The position numbers and the translations under genes were made by a program. A stretch of 64,000 nt of DNA, taken from contig NZ_WKEQ01000005.1 of the NCBI RefSeq assembly GCF_021605415.1, positions 155,236-219,235 on the forward strand, given 5' to 3'. This document shows positions 53,590-62,294 of the stretch, piece after piece (the first letter of the stretch is position 1; every line of letters starts with the position of its first letter). The notes under the pieces were generated by a model, which worked only from the letters and a program-made list of their open reading frames with translations, did not search any database and was not told the DNA's origin. Source of the DNA: Pseudomonas syringae. GTDB taxonomy: Bacteria; Pseudomonadota; Gammaproteobacteria; Pseudomonadales; Pseudomonadaceae.

Positions 53590-54339
53590 TTAGATTACCT
53601 TCGCTTCGTTTTTCAGTTTCTCGACCAGTTCAGCCACCGACTTGACCTTGATGCCTGCGCTGCGTGCAGCCGGCGCTTCGACTTTCAGGGTCTTGTTGGT
53701 AGAGGCGGTGGAAACGCCCAAAGCGTCCGGAGTCAGCACTTCGAGAGGCTTCTTCTTGGCTTTCATGATGTTTGGCAGGGACGCGTAGCGCGGCTCGTTC
53801 AAACGCAGGTCGGTAGTGACGATGGCCGGCAGTTTCAGGGAAACCGTCTGCGCGCCGCCGTCGATTTCGCGGGTCACGGCAACGGTGTCGCCAGACACTT
53901 CGACTTTCGAAGCGAAGGTGCCCTGACCGTAGCCGCTCAGTGCAGCGAGCATCTGGCCGGTCTGGTTGTTGTCGCTGTCGATGGCCTGTTTGCCGAGGAT
54001 CACCAGCTGAGGCTGTTCCTTGTCGACCACAGCCTTGAGCAGCTTGGCCACGGCCAGCGACGTCAGGTCTTCAGCGGACTCGACGAGGATGGCACGGTCG
54101 GCGCCCAGAGCCAGCGCAGTGCGCAATTGCTCTTGAGCGGTGGTCGGGCCGATGGAGACGACGACGATTTCAGTCGCAACGCCCTTCTCTTTCAGGCGTA
54201 CGGCTTCTTCCACGGCGATTTCGCAGAACGGGTTCATCGACATCTTGACGTTGGCAAGGTCGACGCCGGAATTGTCCGCCTTGACGCGGACCTTGACGTT
54301 GTAGTCCACAACGCGTTTGACAGCTACAAGAACCTTCAT
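53590..54339 (-). CDS. etfB: Electron transfer flavoprotein subunit beta
   Basis: The 249-residue protein shows [40 protein letters not shown] and the ETF-beta signature [23 protein letters not shown]. It binds AMP and helps dock dehydrogenases to the EtfA flavin. It leads the etfBA unit. The promoter should lie in the 546-base region shared with the divergent ETF-quinone oxidoreductase gene. Confidence 0.96.
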   Translation of the reverse strand: MKVLVAVKRVVDYNVKVRVKADNSGVDLANVKMSMNPFCEIAVEEAVRLKEKGVATEIVVVSIGPTTAQEQLRTALALGADRAILVESAEDLTSLAVAKLLKAVVDKEQPQLVILGKQAIDSDNNQTGQMLAALSGYGQGTFASKVEVSGDTVAVTREIDGGAQTVSLKLPAIVTTDLRLNEPRYASLPNIMKAKKKPLEVLTPDALGVSTASTNKTLKVEAPAARSAGIKVKSVAELVEKLKNEAKVI

Positions 54340-54409
54340 GGATTCCTCGTTACTCTCCGGTGAAAAGAAAGTCGCCCAGGCGAACCTGGCGATTGATGCT
54401 CATCGGGCA

Positions 54410-54586
54410 CAAGGGCACCTCTAAAAACGCCGGCATGTGTACGAGGTGACTCACGTCGCCAAGAAGATGACCGTTCGTCAGTGGTGACCGATCAGTCATT
54501 CATCTTCACGCTGTGTAAACTGCGCGCCAAACCTGCGCTGCGCATCACCTTGTACCGCCTACGCCCTGTCTTTAGAGGTGCTCTTG
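54410..54586. mobile_element. MITE-like imperfect palindrome with 16-bp terminal inverted repeats
   Basis: CAAGGGCACCTCTAAA (54410-54425) and TTTAGAGGTGCTCTTG (54571-54586) match in 15 of 16 paired positions. Inside them, TACGAGGTGA (54440-54449) pairs with TCACCTTGTA (54545-54554) about the same centre, so the whole element is a long imperfect inverted repeat. No coding frame is seen and no clear target duplication flanks it. It fits a small non-autonomous element or a P. fluorescens dispersed repeat. Confidence 0.55.
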
Positions 54587-54629
54587 AAACCACCAGTCAG
54601 CCTACGGCGAGCGCAAAACCGCCCGTATC

Positions 54630-54655
54630 TTGACCGGAACGCCTATTCCGGTCAA
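54630..54655. promoter_or_regulatory. Inverted repeat TTGACCGGAA-N6-TTCCGGTCAA
   Basis: Perfect 10-base arms surround a 6-base centre. On the minus strand TTGACC could be the -35 of an etfB promoter with AAGATA 18 bases further (54631-54626), placing the dyad between the two boxes. The regulator is unknown. Confidence 0.45.
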
Positions 54656-54715
54656 TACGGCAAAATGGCCAGTCATAAGCCGCGCTTCTTTGATTTATCT
54701 GGGCTGGAGCCGATT

Positions 54716-54729
54716 CAAACAAACGTTTG
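54716..54729. promoter_or_regulatory. PsrA-type operator CAAAC-AAAC-GTTTG
   Basis: The sequence fits the PsrA motif (G/C)AAAC-N2-4-GTTT(G/C) with a 4-base spacer. It also contains the 12-base perfect palindrome ACAAACGTTTGT (54719-54730). It abuts the -35 of the ETF-QO promoter. PsrA is the fatty-acid-responsive repressor known to control etf genes in P. aeruginosa. Confidence 0.65.
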
Positions 54730-54731
54730 TA

Positions 54732-54760
54732 TTGGACGCTCAGAGTGGTGTAGATATAAT
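54732..54760 (+). promoter_or_regulatory. Sigma-70 promoter of the ETF-QO gene
   Basis: TTGGAC (54732-54737) and a perfect TATAAT (54755-54760) are 17 bases apart. Transcription should begin near 54767, leaving a leader of about 120 bases that contains the palindrome at 54800-54819. Confidence 0.75.
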
Positions 54761-54799
54761 GCGCCGCCTAGAGAGAAAGGTGGGTTATCCATTATTCTT

Positions 54800-54819
54800 G
54801 CTTTACGTTAACGTAAAGC
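54800..54819. promoter_or_regulatory. 20-bp perfect palindrome GCTTTACGTTAACGTAAAGC, LiuR-like operator
   Basis: All 20 bases are self-complementary. The core TTTACGTTAACGTAAA resembles the operator motif I recall for LiuR, the MerR-family regulator of branched-chain amino acid and fatty acid breakdown, which has been predicted to control ETF genes. It lies in the transcribed leader about 66 bases before the start codon. Confidence 0.6.
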
Positions 54820-54885
54820 TCAAATGGATGCGACATCGAACCTCCAATTAGAAAAAAACTGTGAGCCTTGAGTAGGAGATAGCCT

Positions 54886-56550
54886 GTGGAACGCGAATAC
54901 ATGGAATTCGACGTGGTCATCGTCGGTGCCGGCCCCGCTGGCCTGTCTGCCGCCTGCCGCCTGAAGCAGAAGGCCGCCGAAGCCGGTAAGGAAATCAGCG
55001 TCTGCGTGGTCGAAAAAGGCTCCGAAGTCGGCGCACACATCCTATCCGGTGCCGTATTCGAGCCACGGGCCCTGAACGAATTGTTCCCGGACTGGAAAGA
55101 ACTCGGCGCCCCGCTGAACACCCCGGTCAAGCGCGATGACATTTTCGTGCTGAAAAACGCCGAGAGCGCGCAAAAAATTCCTGACTTCTTTGTGCCGAAG
55201 ACCATGCACAACGAAGGCAATTACATTATTTCCCTCGGGAACCTGTGCCGCTGGCTTGCCCAGCAGGCCGAGAACCTGGGCGTGGAAATCTATCCGGGCT
55301 TCGCCGCCCAGGAAGCGCTGTTCGATGAGAATGGCGTGGTTCGCGGGATCATCACCGGCGACCTCGGTGTCGACCGCGAAGGCCAGCCTAAAGAAGGCCT
55401 GTACACCCCGGGTATGGAACTGCGTGCCAAGTACACGTTGTTCGCCGAAGGTTGCCGTGGCCACATCGGCAAGCAACTGATCAAGCGCTTTAACCTCGAC
55501 AGCGATGCCGACGCCCAGCACTACGGCATCGGCCTGAAGGAAATCTGGGAAATCGACCCGGCCAAGCATCAGCCAGGCCTGGTGGTACACACCGCTGGCT
55601 GGCCGCTGGACATCATGGGCACCGAGAACACGGGCGGCTCGTTCCTCTATCACCTGGAAAACAACCAGGTGGTGGTGGGTCTGATCGTTGATCTGTCCTA
55701 CAGCAACACCTTCCTGTCACCATTCGACGAGTTCCAGCGCCTCAAGCATCACCCGGTGCTGGCTCAATACCTGGAAGGCGGCAAGCGCATCAGTTATGGC
55801 GCTCGTGCCATCGCAAAGGGCGGCCTGAACTCGCTGCCGAAAATGGTCTTCAAGGGCGGCGCGCTGATCGGTTGCGATCTCGGCACATTGAACTTCGCCA
55901 AGATCAAAGGCAGCCACACCGCGATGAAGTCCGGCATGCTCGCCGCTGAATCGGTGGCCGAGGCGCTGTTCGCCGAGAAGGATGGCACTGAAGAGCTGAC
56001 CACTTACGTCGACGCGTTCAAGAAGAGCTGGCTGCACGACGAACTGTTCACAAGCCGCAACTTCGGTGCGGCGATTCACAAATACGGTGCCATCGTCGGC
56101 GGTGGTTTCAATTGGCTGGATCAGAACATCTTCGGCGGCAAACTGCCGTTCACATTGCGTGACACCAAGCCGGATTATGCTTGCCTCAAGCTCGCGGCCG
56201 ACTGCAAGAAGATCGACTACCCGAAACCCGACGGCAAGCTCAGCTTCGACAAGCTCAGCTCGGTGTTCATCTCCGGCACCAACCACGAAGAAGAACAGCC
56301 GTGCCACTTGAAGCTGACCGATCCAAGCATTCCGATCAGCAAGAACCTGCCTTTGTACGATGAGCCTGCCCAGCGTTACTGCCCGGCCGGCGTGTATGAA
56401 GTGGTCACTAAAGAAGACGGCGAGAAACGTTTCCAGATCAATGCCCAGAACTGCGTGCACTGCAAGACCTGCGACATCAAGGATCCTGCGCAGAACATCA
56501 CCTGGGTGGCACCGGAAGGCGCTGGCGGGCCGACTTACCCGAACATGTAA
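54886..56550 (+). CDS. Electron transfer flavoprotein-ubiquinone oxidoreductase
   Basis: The 554-residue inner-membrane enzyme has an N-terminal FAD motif DVVIVGAGPAGLSAACRL and SGAVFEPRALNELFPDW. A C-terminal [4Fe-4S] ferredoxin-like part follows, with NCVHCKTCDIKDPAQNITWVAPEGAGGP. It passes electrons from reduced ETF to ubiquinone, completing beta-oxidation and amino acid catabolism. GTG at 54886 is the start because AGGAG lies seven bases before it. It is divergent from etfBA and shares its regulatory region. Confidence 0.96.
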   Translation: MEREYMEFDVVIVGAGPAGLSAACRLKQKAAEAGKEISVCVVEKGSEVGAHILSGAVFEPRALNELFPDWKELGAPLNTPVKRDDIFVLKNAESAQKIPDFFVPKTMHNEGNYIISLGNLCRWLAQQAENLGVEIYPGFAAQEALFDENGVVRGIITGDLGVDREGQPKEGLYTPGMELRAKYTLFAEGCRGHIGKQLIKRFNLDSDADAQHYGIGLKEIWEIDPAKHQPGLVVHTAGWPLDIMGTENTGGSFLYHLENNQVVVGLIVDLSYSNTFLSPFDEFQRLKHHPVLAQYLEGGKRISYGARAIAKGGLNSLPKMVFKGGALIGCDLGTLNFAKIKGSHTAMKSGMLAAESVAEALFAEKDGTEELTTYVDAFKKSWLHDELFTSRNFGAAIHKYGAIVGGGFNWLDQNIFGGKLPFTLRDTKPDYACLKLAADCKKIDYPKPDGKLSFDKLSSVFISGTNHEEEQPCHLKLTDPSIPISKNLPLYDEPAQRYCPAGVYEVVTKEDGEKRFQINAQNCVHCKTCDIKDPAQNITWVAPEGAGGPTYPNM

Positions 56551-56568
56551 GTCGATCTGCTGAACAAC

Positions 56569-56595
56569 AAGGCTCCCGAATCGGGGGCCTTTTTG
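56569..56595 (+). terminator. Intrinsic terminator after the ETF-QO gene
   Basis: AAGGCTCCCGA and TCGGGGGCCTT form an 11-base stem with one G-T pair, followed by five T. It is 19 bases beyond the stop. Confidence 0.9.
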
Positions 56596-56628
56596 TTGCC
56601 TAAAATCCCTCCAACACCACAAAAACCC

Positions 56629-57519
56629 TCAGGCAGCGCGTTCATCGCCCGGACTGCGCTCGAAGTAGCGCTTGTACTCGCGACTGAACTGCGACGTGCT
56701 CTGATACCCGACCCGATGCGCGACCTGCGCCACGCCAAGCCCTTCGGCGACCAGCAGCGTCTGCGCTTTCAACAAGCGCAGACGCTTCAAATACTGCACC
56801 GGCGACAACAACGTGCTGCGCTTGAAGTGCTCATGAAACGTCGAAAGGCTCATGTTCGCGCAACCGGCCAGAGTTTCGACGTTTAACGGCTCGGTGTAAT
56901 GCGCATGCAAGTGGCTGATCGACGCCGCCACCCGCGCAAAATGCCCTTGCTGCTCGACCAGTGCCCGCAGCACATCCGCTTGCGGCCCGCGCAGGACAAC
57001 GAACAATAACTCGCGCACCCGCGCCGGCCCGAGAATCTGACATTCCAGCGGATCGTGCAGACAGCGCAGCAGCCGCTCGACACAGCCACGCATGTCATCG
57101 TCGAGCACGACCGAGGTCATCGACTCCGGTGTCTGCGCCGGAATATTCCGCCCCGGCGCCAACCCCATGGCCAACACCAACTCACCGAGCAGGATCCGGT
57201 CGAGGGCAATGGTCACGCCGAGCAACGGCGCATTTGGCAAGGCATAGGTTTCACATTCAAAAGGCACCGGCAGCGCCTGAATCAAGTAATGCCCCGCGCC
57301 ATATTCCAGGGTGCGCGGCCCGAGAAACGCCAGTTTGCTGCCTTGGGCGATGATCATCAGGCTCGGTTCATAAATGTGCGGGCCACGAGCGACATCGCAA
57401 CTGGCGCGCAGAACCTGCACGCCGGGCAACCCGGTCTGGGTGTAACCGTCGCGGGCCGTCAGCGGCTCGATCAGCGAAACCAGCGTGGCGTTGGCATCAA
57501 GATGGCGGGTCAGCAGCAT
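56629..57519 (-). CDS. AraC-family transcriptional regulator
   Basis: The 296-residue protein has an AraC_N-type ligand domain (GVQVLRASCDVARGPHIYEPSLMIIAQGSK, about 40-180). A C-terminal pair of helix-turn-helices follows, with LAGCANMSLSTFHEHFKRSTLLSPVQYLKRLRL and GVAQVAHRVGYQSTSQFSREYKRYF. ATG 57519 is chosen because GAAGAG stands just before it. It is divergent from an alcohol dehydrogenase gene, its likely target, as is common for this subfamily. The inducer is unknown. Confidence 0.9.
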   Translation of the reverse strand: MLLTRHLDANATLVSLIEPLTARDGYTQTGLPGVQVLRASCDVARGPHIYEPSLMIIAQGSKLAFLGPRTLEYGAGHYLIQALPVPFECETYALPNAPLLGVTIALDRILLGELVLAMGLAPGRNIPAQTPESMTSVVLDDDMRGCVERLLRCLHDPLECQILGPARVRELLFVVLRGPQADVLRALVEQQGHFARVAASISHLHAHYTEPLNVETLAGCANMSLSTFHEHFKRSTLLSPVQYLKRLRLLKAQTLLVAEGLGVAQVAHRVGYQSTSQFSREYKRYFERSPGDERAA

Positions 57520-57711
57520 TGGAAACTCTTCAGCAAAAAAATCACGAAATAACGCAGGCAAGCATCATCGCAGATCTGTTTGCCAATGCGACCGATCAAA
57601 CCCGCATGACGGAGGATTAGGCATGACACCCGGAGGAATCGTCATGGCCGGACAACGAGGTGGCGCCCAAAATGCGCCGCCTCACTTGTCATTGTTTTGC
57701 GAGGTTCCCCC

Positions 57712-58764
57712 ATGTACACCGCCATCGGTTATGCCGCCCAATCGGCCTCCACGCCCCTCGCCCCGATGAAATTCGAACGCCGCAGCCCACGGGCTGACGA
57801 CGTCGCCATCGAGATTCTCTACTGCGGCGTCTGCCACTCCGACATTCACCAGGCCCGCAATGAATGGGGCATCGCCGTTTACCCACTGATGCCGGGCCAT
57901 GAGATCGTCGGAAAAGTCACCGCCATCGGTGCGAATGTCACCCAGCACAAAATCGGCGATCTGGTCGGCGTCGGTTGCATGGTCGACTCCTGCCGCAGCT
58001 GCGAAGCCTGCCGGGCGAACCTTGAGCAATATTGCCTCGAAGGTCCGACCATGACCTATGCCACGCCGGATCGGGTAGACGGCAGCAACACCATGGGCGG
58101 TTATTCCGACAGCATCGTGGTCAGCGAGCACTTTGTCGTGCGCATTCCGGAAAAACTTGCACTGGCCAGCGCCGCGCCGATCCTCTGCGCCGGCATCACC
58201 ACCTATTCGCCGCTCAAGCATTACGGCGTCAAGGCCGGTGACAAGGTCGGGATTCTCGGCATGGGCGGTCTGGGCCACATGGGCATCAAGTTCGCCAAGG
58301 CCATGGGCGCAGAAGTGACACTGTTCACCCGCTCGGCGAGCAAGGCCGAGGAAGGTCGTCGCCAAGGTGCCGATCATGTGATCGTTTCCACTGACGAGGA
58401 GCAGATGAAGGCGGCAGCAGGTCACTTCGACTTCCTGCTAGACACCATTCCGGTACAGCACGACCTCAACCCGTACCTCGACACTTTGCGCTTTGACGGC
58501 GTGCACATTCTGGTGGGTCTGATCGAACCGATTGATCCACCGGTGCACGCGGCGAAACTGGTTTTGGGTCGTCGCGTGCTTGCCGGTTCGCTGATCGGCG
58601 GCATTGCTGAAACCCAGGAAGTGCTGGATTTCTGCGCTGAGCACAACATCACCTGCGACATCGAAATGCTCGACATCCGCCAGATCAACGAGGCCTACGC
58701 CCGGATGATCGCCGGTGATGTGAAGTACCGCTTCGTCATCGACATGGCAACGCTGAAGGTTTAA
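57712..58764 (+). CDS. Zinc NAD(P)-dependent alcohol dehydrogenase (YahK/cinnamyl-alcohol type)
   Basis: The 350-residue medium-chain dehydrogenase has the catalytic zinc ligands in YCGVCHSDIHQARNEWG and PGHEIVG. The structural zinc set is in SCRSCEACRANLEQYC, and the cofactor motif is GILGMGGLGHMGIKFAKAMG. It resembles E. coli YahK, which reduces aldehydes with NADPH. Its stop overlaps the IclR gene's stop by four bases, so the two are convergent. The divergent AraC gene may control it. Confidence 0.9.
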   Translation: MYTAIGYAAQSASTPLAPMKFERRSPRADDVAIEILYCGVCHSDIHQARNEWGIAVYPLMPGHEIVGKVTAIGANVTQHKIGDLVGVGCMVDSCRSCEACRANLEQYCLEGPTMTYATPDRVDGSNTMGGYSDSIVVSEHFVVRIPEKLALASAAPILCAGITTYSPLKHYGVKAGDKVGILGMGGLGHMGIKFAKAMGAEVTLFTRSASKAEEGRRQGADHVIVSTDEEQMKAAAGHFDFLLDTIPVQHDLNPYLDTLRFDGVHILVGLIEPIDPPVHAAKLVLGRRVLAGSLIGGIAETQEVLDFCAEHNITCDIEMLDIRQINEAYARMIAGDVKYRFVIDMATLKV

Positions 58765-59564
58765 CCCTTCAGCCCGAGTTCCGCTGAAAGCCGCGCTGTG
58801 ACCCCTTTGATCAGGGGGATCAGCTCGGCCATTTTTTCCAGCGGCATGTACGGCACCGTGCTCGCGATGCTGATGGCCGCGACGATGCGCTTGCTCGCAT
58901 CGCGGATCGGCGCCGCCACGCAGCGGATCGACGGCTCGTTGTCTTCCAGATCGAACGCGTATCCGCCGGCGACATACTCGGTCATCCGTTGTTCGAGCTG
59001 CTCCCAGGACTGCTGCGGATGCTGCGGCCAGAACTGACTTTTCCCACCCGCCGGCAGGCTGATGTCGTACAGACGCTGCCAATCCTGCGGCGTGTCATCC
59101 AGCATCAACGCCTTGCCGATCCCGGTGCGCGCCAATGGCATGCGATGGCCGACCCGCGAGCGCATTTCCGGGCCGTTACGCCCCGGATTCTTCAGCAGAT
59201 ACAGCACTTCGTCGCCTTCACGAATCCCTAAGTGAACGGTGTCGCCGGTCAGCGCCGACAACTCGTCCAGGTACGATCCCGCCAGCGTCACCAGCGGCAA
59301 CTCTTCCCGGGCCTGAAAGCCCAGTTCGATCAACTTCGGCCCCAGCAGATAACCGATTTGCGGCACGACACGCAGGTAACGCTCATCCACCAGACAACTG
59401 GCCAGGCGATGAGTCGTGCTGCGCGTGGTGCCGATCAGTCGGGCGATTTCCTTGAGGTCGCGAGCGCCACTGGCGACGGCCTGCACCACCCCCAGCCCGC
59501 GAAGCAGGGTCTGGGTGCCGGTGGGCGCGGCGTCCTTGGTGGTCTTTGGGGCGTCTTCCTGCAT
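58761..59564 (-). CDS. IclR-family regulator, probably of the dgo genes
   Basis: The 267-residue protein has an N-terminal winged helix (LLRGLGVVQAVASGARDLKEIARLIGTTRSTTHRLASCL, about 20-60) and an IclR effector domain (GDTVHLGIREGDEVLYL, FDLEDNEPSIRCVAAPIRD, LIPLIKGVTARLS). IclR proteins bind small acids. It lies 60 bases past dgoT on the same strand as the galactonate genes. That suggests control of them, though it could instead regulate the neighbouring dehydrogenase. Confidence 0.85.
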   Translation of the reverse strand: MQEDAPKTTKDAAPTGTQTLLRGLGVVQAVASGARDLKEIARLIGTTRSTTHRLASCLVDERYLRVVPQIGYLLGPKLIELGFQAREELPLVTLAGSYLDELSALTGDTVHLGIREGDEVLYLLKNPGRNGPEMRSRVGHRMPLARTGIGKALMLDDTPQDWQRLYDISLPAGGKSQFWPQHPQQSWEQLEQRMTEYVAGGYAFDLEDNEPSIRCVAAPIRDASKRIVAAISIASTVPYMPLEKMAELIPLIKGVTARLSAELGLKG

Positions 59565-59624
59565 ATCCAGCCTTTACCGTTGAGCGTGAGAACGGGCGGC
59601 ATTATGGTCGCCCGACCGGGACGA

Positions 59625-60935
59625 CTACAACTCGATGCGCTCGACCTTGCCCACCAGCAGCACGTAGGACAACGCACCGATCAATGCCAGCACCGCGATG
59701 TAGGTAATCGCCGGCGCGAACGAATCGCCACTGGCCAGAAAGCCAATCACAATCGGCGTGGCAATCGCCGACAGGTTACCGATGAAGTTGAACACCCCGC
59801 CGGTCAACCCGAGCAGCCGCGCCGGAGCCAATGTCGATACCAGCGACCAGGTGATCGACGCCAGTCCATTGCCAAAAAACGCCAGCGCCAGGAAGGCAAT
59901 CACCAACGGCGTTGACTCAACAAAGTTGGCGCCGATGATCGAGGTGGAAATCAACAATCCGCCAATGATTGGCAACTTGCGCGCAAAGCCTACGGTGTAA
60001 CCGCGACGGATCAGGAAGTCGGAAAAGAACCCCGAGCACAACACGCCGACGAACGCGGCAAGAAACGGCAGCGATGCCAACAAGCCGGACTTGATGAAGT
60101 CCATGCCGCGATATTTCACCAGGTAAGTCGGGAACCACGTCAGGAAAAACCACAACGTCGAATTCAAGCAAAACTGACCGAGGTAAATGCCCCAGAGCTT
60201 GCGCTTGGTCAGCACGATGCCGAGATCCGTCCAGCTGAACTTGGCTTTGGCCTTGGCGCTGTCTTCCTGAATGTCTACCAGCCCGCCGCCTTCGCGGATC
60301 AGCTCGATTTCTTCGGCGTTGGCGCCTTTGAAATCCTTCGGTTCGCGATACACCGCGTACCAGATGAACGCCCAGAGGATGCCCACTGCACCGGTCGCGA
60401 CAAACACCATGTGCCAGCCGAACGCATGTTGCAGCCAAGCCAATACCGGGGTCAGAAACGCCAGCCCGACGAATTGCCCGGAAGTGTAAAAACCGATTGC
60501 CGTGGCGCGCTCACGCTCGGGGAACCAGGTGGTGACCACGCGGCTGTTGATCGGATACGCCGGCGCTTCCAGTGCACCGACCGCCATGCGCAGCACGAAC
60601 AGCGCGATGAAACTGGCGGCGAAACCGAGCATCACCGTGGCGATCGACCACAGCAGCAAAGCGACGCTATAAAGGATGCGCGGCGGCACCCGATCCACCA
60701 GCCAGCCGCCGGGAATCTGCATGGCGGCATAGGTCCAGCCGAACGCGGAGAAAATCAGACCGACGTGAACCGGGTCGATACCCAGTTCGCTGGTCAGCGC
60801 CGGGGCGGCAATCGACAGGTTGCTGCGGTCGAGATAATTGATGACCACGGTGATGAACAACAACACCATGATGAAAAACCGCTTGCGGCTGGGCGTCACC
60901 AAGGACGCCTGCCCAGTGAGGGTTTGCGGTTGCAT
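59625..60935 (-). CDS. dgoT: MFS D-galactonate transporter (ACS family)
   Basis: The 436-residue protein has 12 hydrophobic helices and the anion:cation symporter pattern: NYLDRSNLSIAAPAL, FGWTYAAMQIPGGWLVDRVPPR in the first half and LALAFFGNGLASITWSLVSTLAPA in the second. It should bring D-galactonate into the cell with a proton. The position after dgoD supports this. The 163-base gap to dgoD holds a palindromic repeat. Confidence 0.88.
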   Translation of the reverse strand: MQPQTLTGQASLVTPSRKRFFIMVLLFITVVINYLDRSNLSIAAPALTSELGIDPVHVGLIFSAFGWTYAAMQIPGGWLVDRVPPRILYSVALLLWSIATVMLGFAASFIALFVLRMAVGALEAPAYPINSRVVTTWFPERERATAIGFYTSGQFVGLAFLTPVLAWLQHAFGWHMVFVATGAVGILWAFIWYAVYREPKDFKGANAEEIELIREGGGLVDIQEDSAKAKAKFSWTDLGIVLTKRKLWGIYLGQFCLNSTLWFFLTWFPTYLVKYRGMDFIKSGLLASLPFLAAFVGVLCSGFFSDFLIRRGYTVGFARKLPIIGGLLISTSIIGANFVESTPLVIAFLALAFFGNGLASITWSLVSTLAPARLLGLTGGVFNFIGNLSAIATPIVIGFLASGDSFAPAITYIAVLALIGALSYVLLVGKVERIEL

Positions 60936-60985
60936 GGGGAGTGCCTCTTTTTGTGTTTATTGAGGTCGTTCTAGAACTTGATCGT

Positions 60986-61082
60986 TCCCTGTGGGAGCTG
61001 GCTTGCCAGCGATAGCGGAGTGTCAGCTACATCAGTGCTGGATGTGCTGCCCTCATCGCTGACCAGCCAGCTCCCACAGGAA
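60986..61082. repeat. REP doublet between dgoT and dgoD
   Basis: CCTGTGGGAGCTGGCTTGCC and its imperfect reverse complement, which ends CAGCTCCCACAGG, face each other. It is the same family as at 14913-14982. It lies between two same-strand genes and may uncouple them. Confidence 0.8.
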
Positions 61083-61098
61083 TTGGCGAGTCAGTGAC

Positions 61099-62247
61099 TC
61101 ACCACTCGGCAAAGCTGCCGTCGGCGTGGCGCCAGATCGGGTTGCGCCAGCGATGGCCGACCGCTGCGCGTTCGATCACGTATTCCTCGTTGATCTCGAT
61201 GCCCAGGCCCGGACCGTTCGGGATTTTCACGAAGCCCTGGTCGTAATCGAACACCTGCGGATCCTTCACGTAGTCGAGCAAATCGTTGCTTTCGTTGTAA
61301 TGGATACCCAGGCTTTGCTCCTGAATGAACGCGTTGTAGCAGGCCGCATCCAGTTGCAGGCACGCCGCCAGCGCAATCGGCCCCAACGGACAATGCAGCG
61401 CCAGCGCCACGTCGTAGGCTTCGGCCATGTTGGCGATTTTGCGTGTTTCGGTGATGCCGCCGGCGTGGGACGCATCCGGCTGGATGATGTCGACATAGCC
61501 TTCGCTGAGCACGCGCTTGAAATCCCAACGGGAGAACAGGCGTTCGCCGAGTGCAATCGGCGTGCTGGTCAGCGGCGCCAATTCTTTCAGCGCTTCGTAG
61601 TTCTCGCTGAGCACCGGTTCTTCGATGAACATCAATTTGTACGGATCGAGTTCCTTCATCAGCACCTTGGCCATGGGTTTGTGCACCCGGCCATGGAAGT
61701 CGACGCCGATGCCGACGTTTGGCCCGACCGCATCGCGCACGGCGGCCACGCTGGCCAGGGCGCGGTCGACCTTCTCGAAGGTATCGAGAAATTGAAGTTC
61801 TTCGGTGCCGTTCATTTTCACCGCCGTAAAACCACGGCTGACCGCTTCTTGCGCGGCTCGCGCAGTATCGGCCGGACGGTCGCCACCGATCCACGAATAC
61901 ACGCGGATCTTGTCACGCACCTGGCCACCGAGCAGGTCGCTGACCGACACACCGAGCGCCTTGCCCTTAATGTCCCACAGCGCCTGATCGATGCCGGCCA
62001 GCGCACTCATGTGGATCGCGCCGCCACGGTAGAAACCGCCGCGATACAGCACCGTCCAGATGTCTTCGATGTTGCGTGGATCTTTACCGATCAGGTAGTC
62101 GGACATTTCTTCAACGGCAGCAGCTACAGTGTGCGCGCGACCTTCGACCACGGGCTCGCCCCAACCGGTCACGCCCTCGTCGGTTTCGACTTTGAGGAAG
62201 CACCAGCGCGGCGGCACGATGAAGGTGGTGAGTTTGGTGATTTTCAT
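61099..62247 (-). CDS. dgoD: D-galactonate dehydratase
   Basis: The 382-residue enolase-superfamily enzyme begins [25 protein letters not shown]. It has metal ligands in [17 protein letters not shown] and a later GERL. Histidine bases sit in DFHGR and in the later [13 protein letters not shown], in the arrangement of DgoD. It removes water from D-galactonate to give 2-keto-3-deoxygalactonate. It follows dgoA by 47 bases in the same operon. Confidence 0.94.
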   Translation of the reverse strand: MKITKLTTFIVPPRWCFLKVETDEGVTGWGEPVVEGRAHTVAAAVEEMSDYLIGKDPRNIEDIWTVLYRGGFYRGGAIHMSALAGIDQALWDIKGKALGVSVSDLLGGQVRDKIRVYSWIGGDRPADTARAAQEAVSRGFTAVKMNGTEELQFLDTFEKVDRALASVAAVRDAVGPNVGIGVDFHGRVHKPMAKVLMKELDPYKLMFIEEPVLSENYEALKELAPLTSTPIALGERLFSRWDFKRVLSEGYVDIIQPDASHAGGITETRKIANMAEAYDVALALHCPLGPIALAACLQLDAACYNAFIQEQSLGIHYNESNDLLDYVKDPQVFDYDQGFVKIPNGPGLGIEINEEYVIERAAVGHRWRNPIWRHADGSFAEW

Positions 62248-62294
62248 CTGTTGTCTCTCTTATCTGATGTGGCGCCCGCAGCGCCCAAATAGTC

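Larger units (their letters stand above)
54340..54885. other. Divergent etfBA / ETF-QO regulatory region
   Basis: This 546-base gene-free gap contains a 177-base MITE-like palindrome (54410-54586), a 26-base inverted repeat (54630-54655), a PsrA-like operator (54716-54729), a sigma-70 promoter (54732-54760) and a 20-base perfect palindrome (54800-54819). Each is listed separately. Confidence 0.7.
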
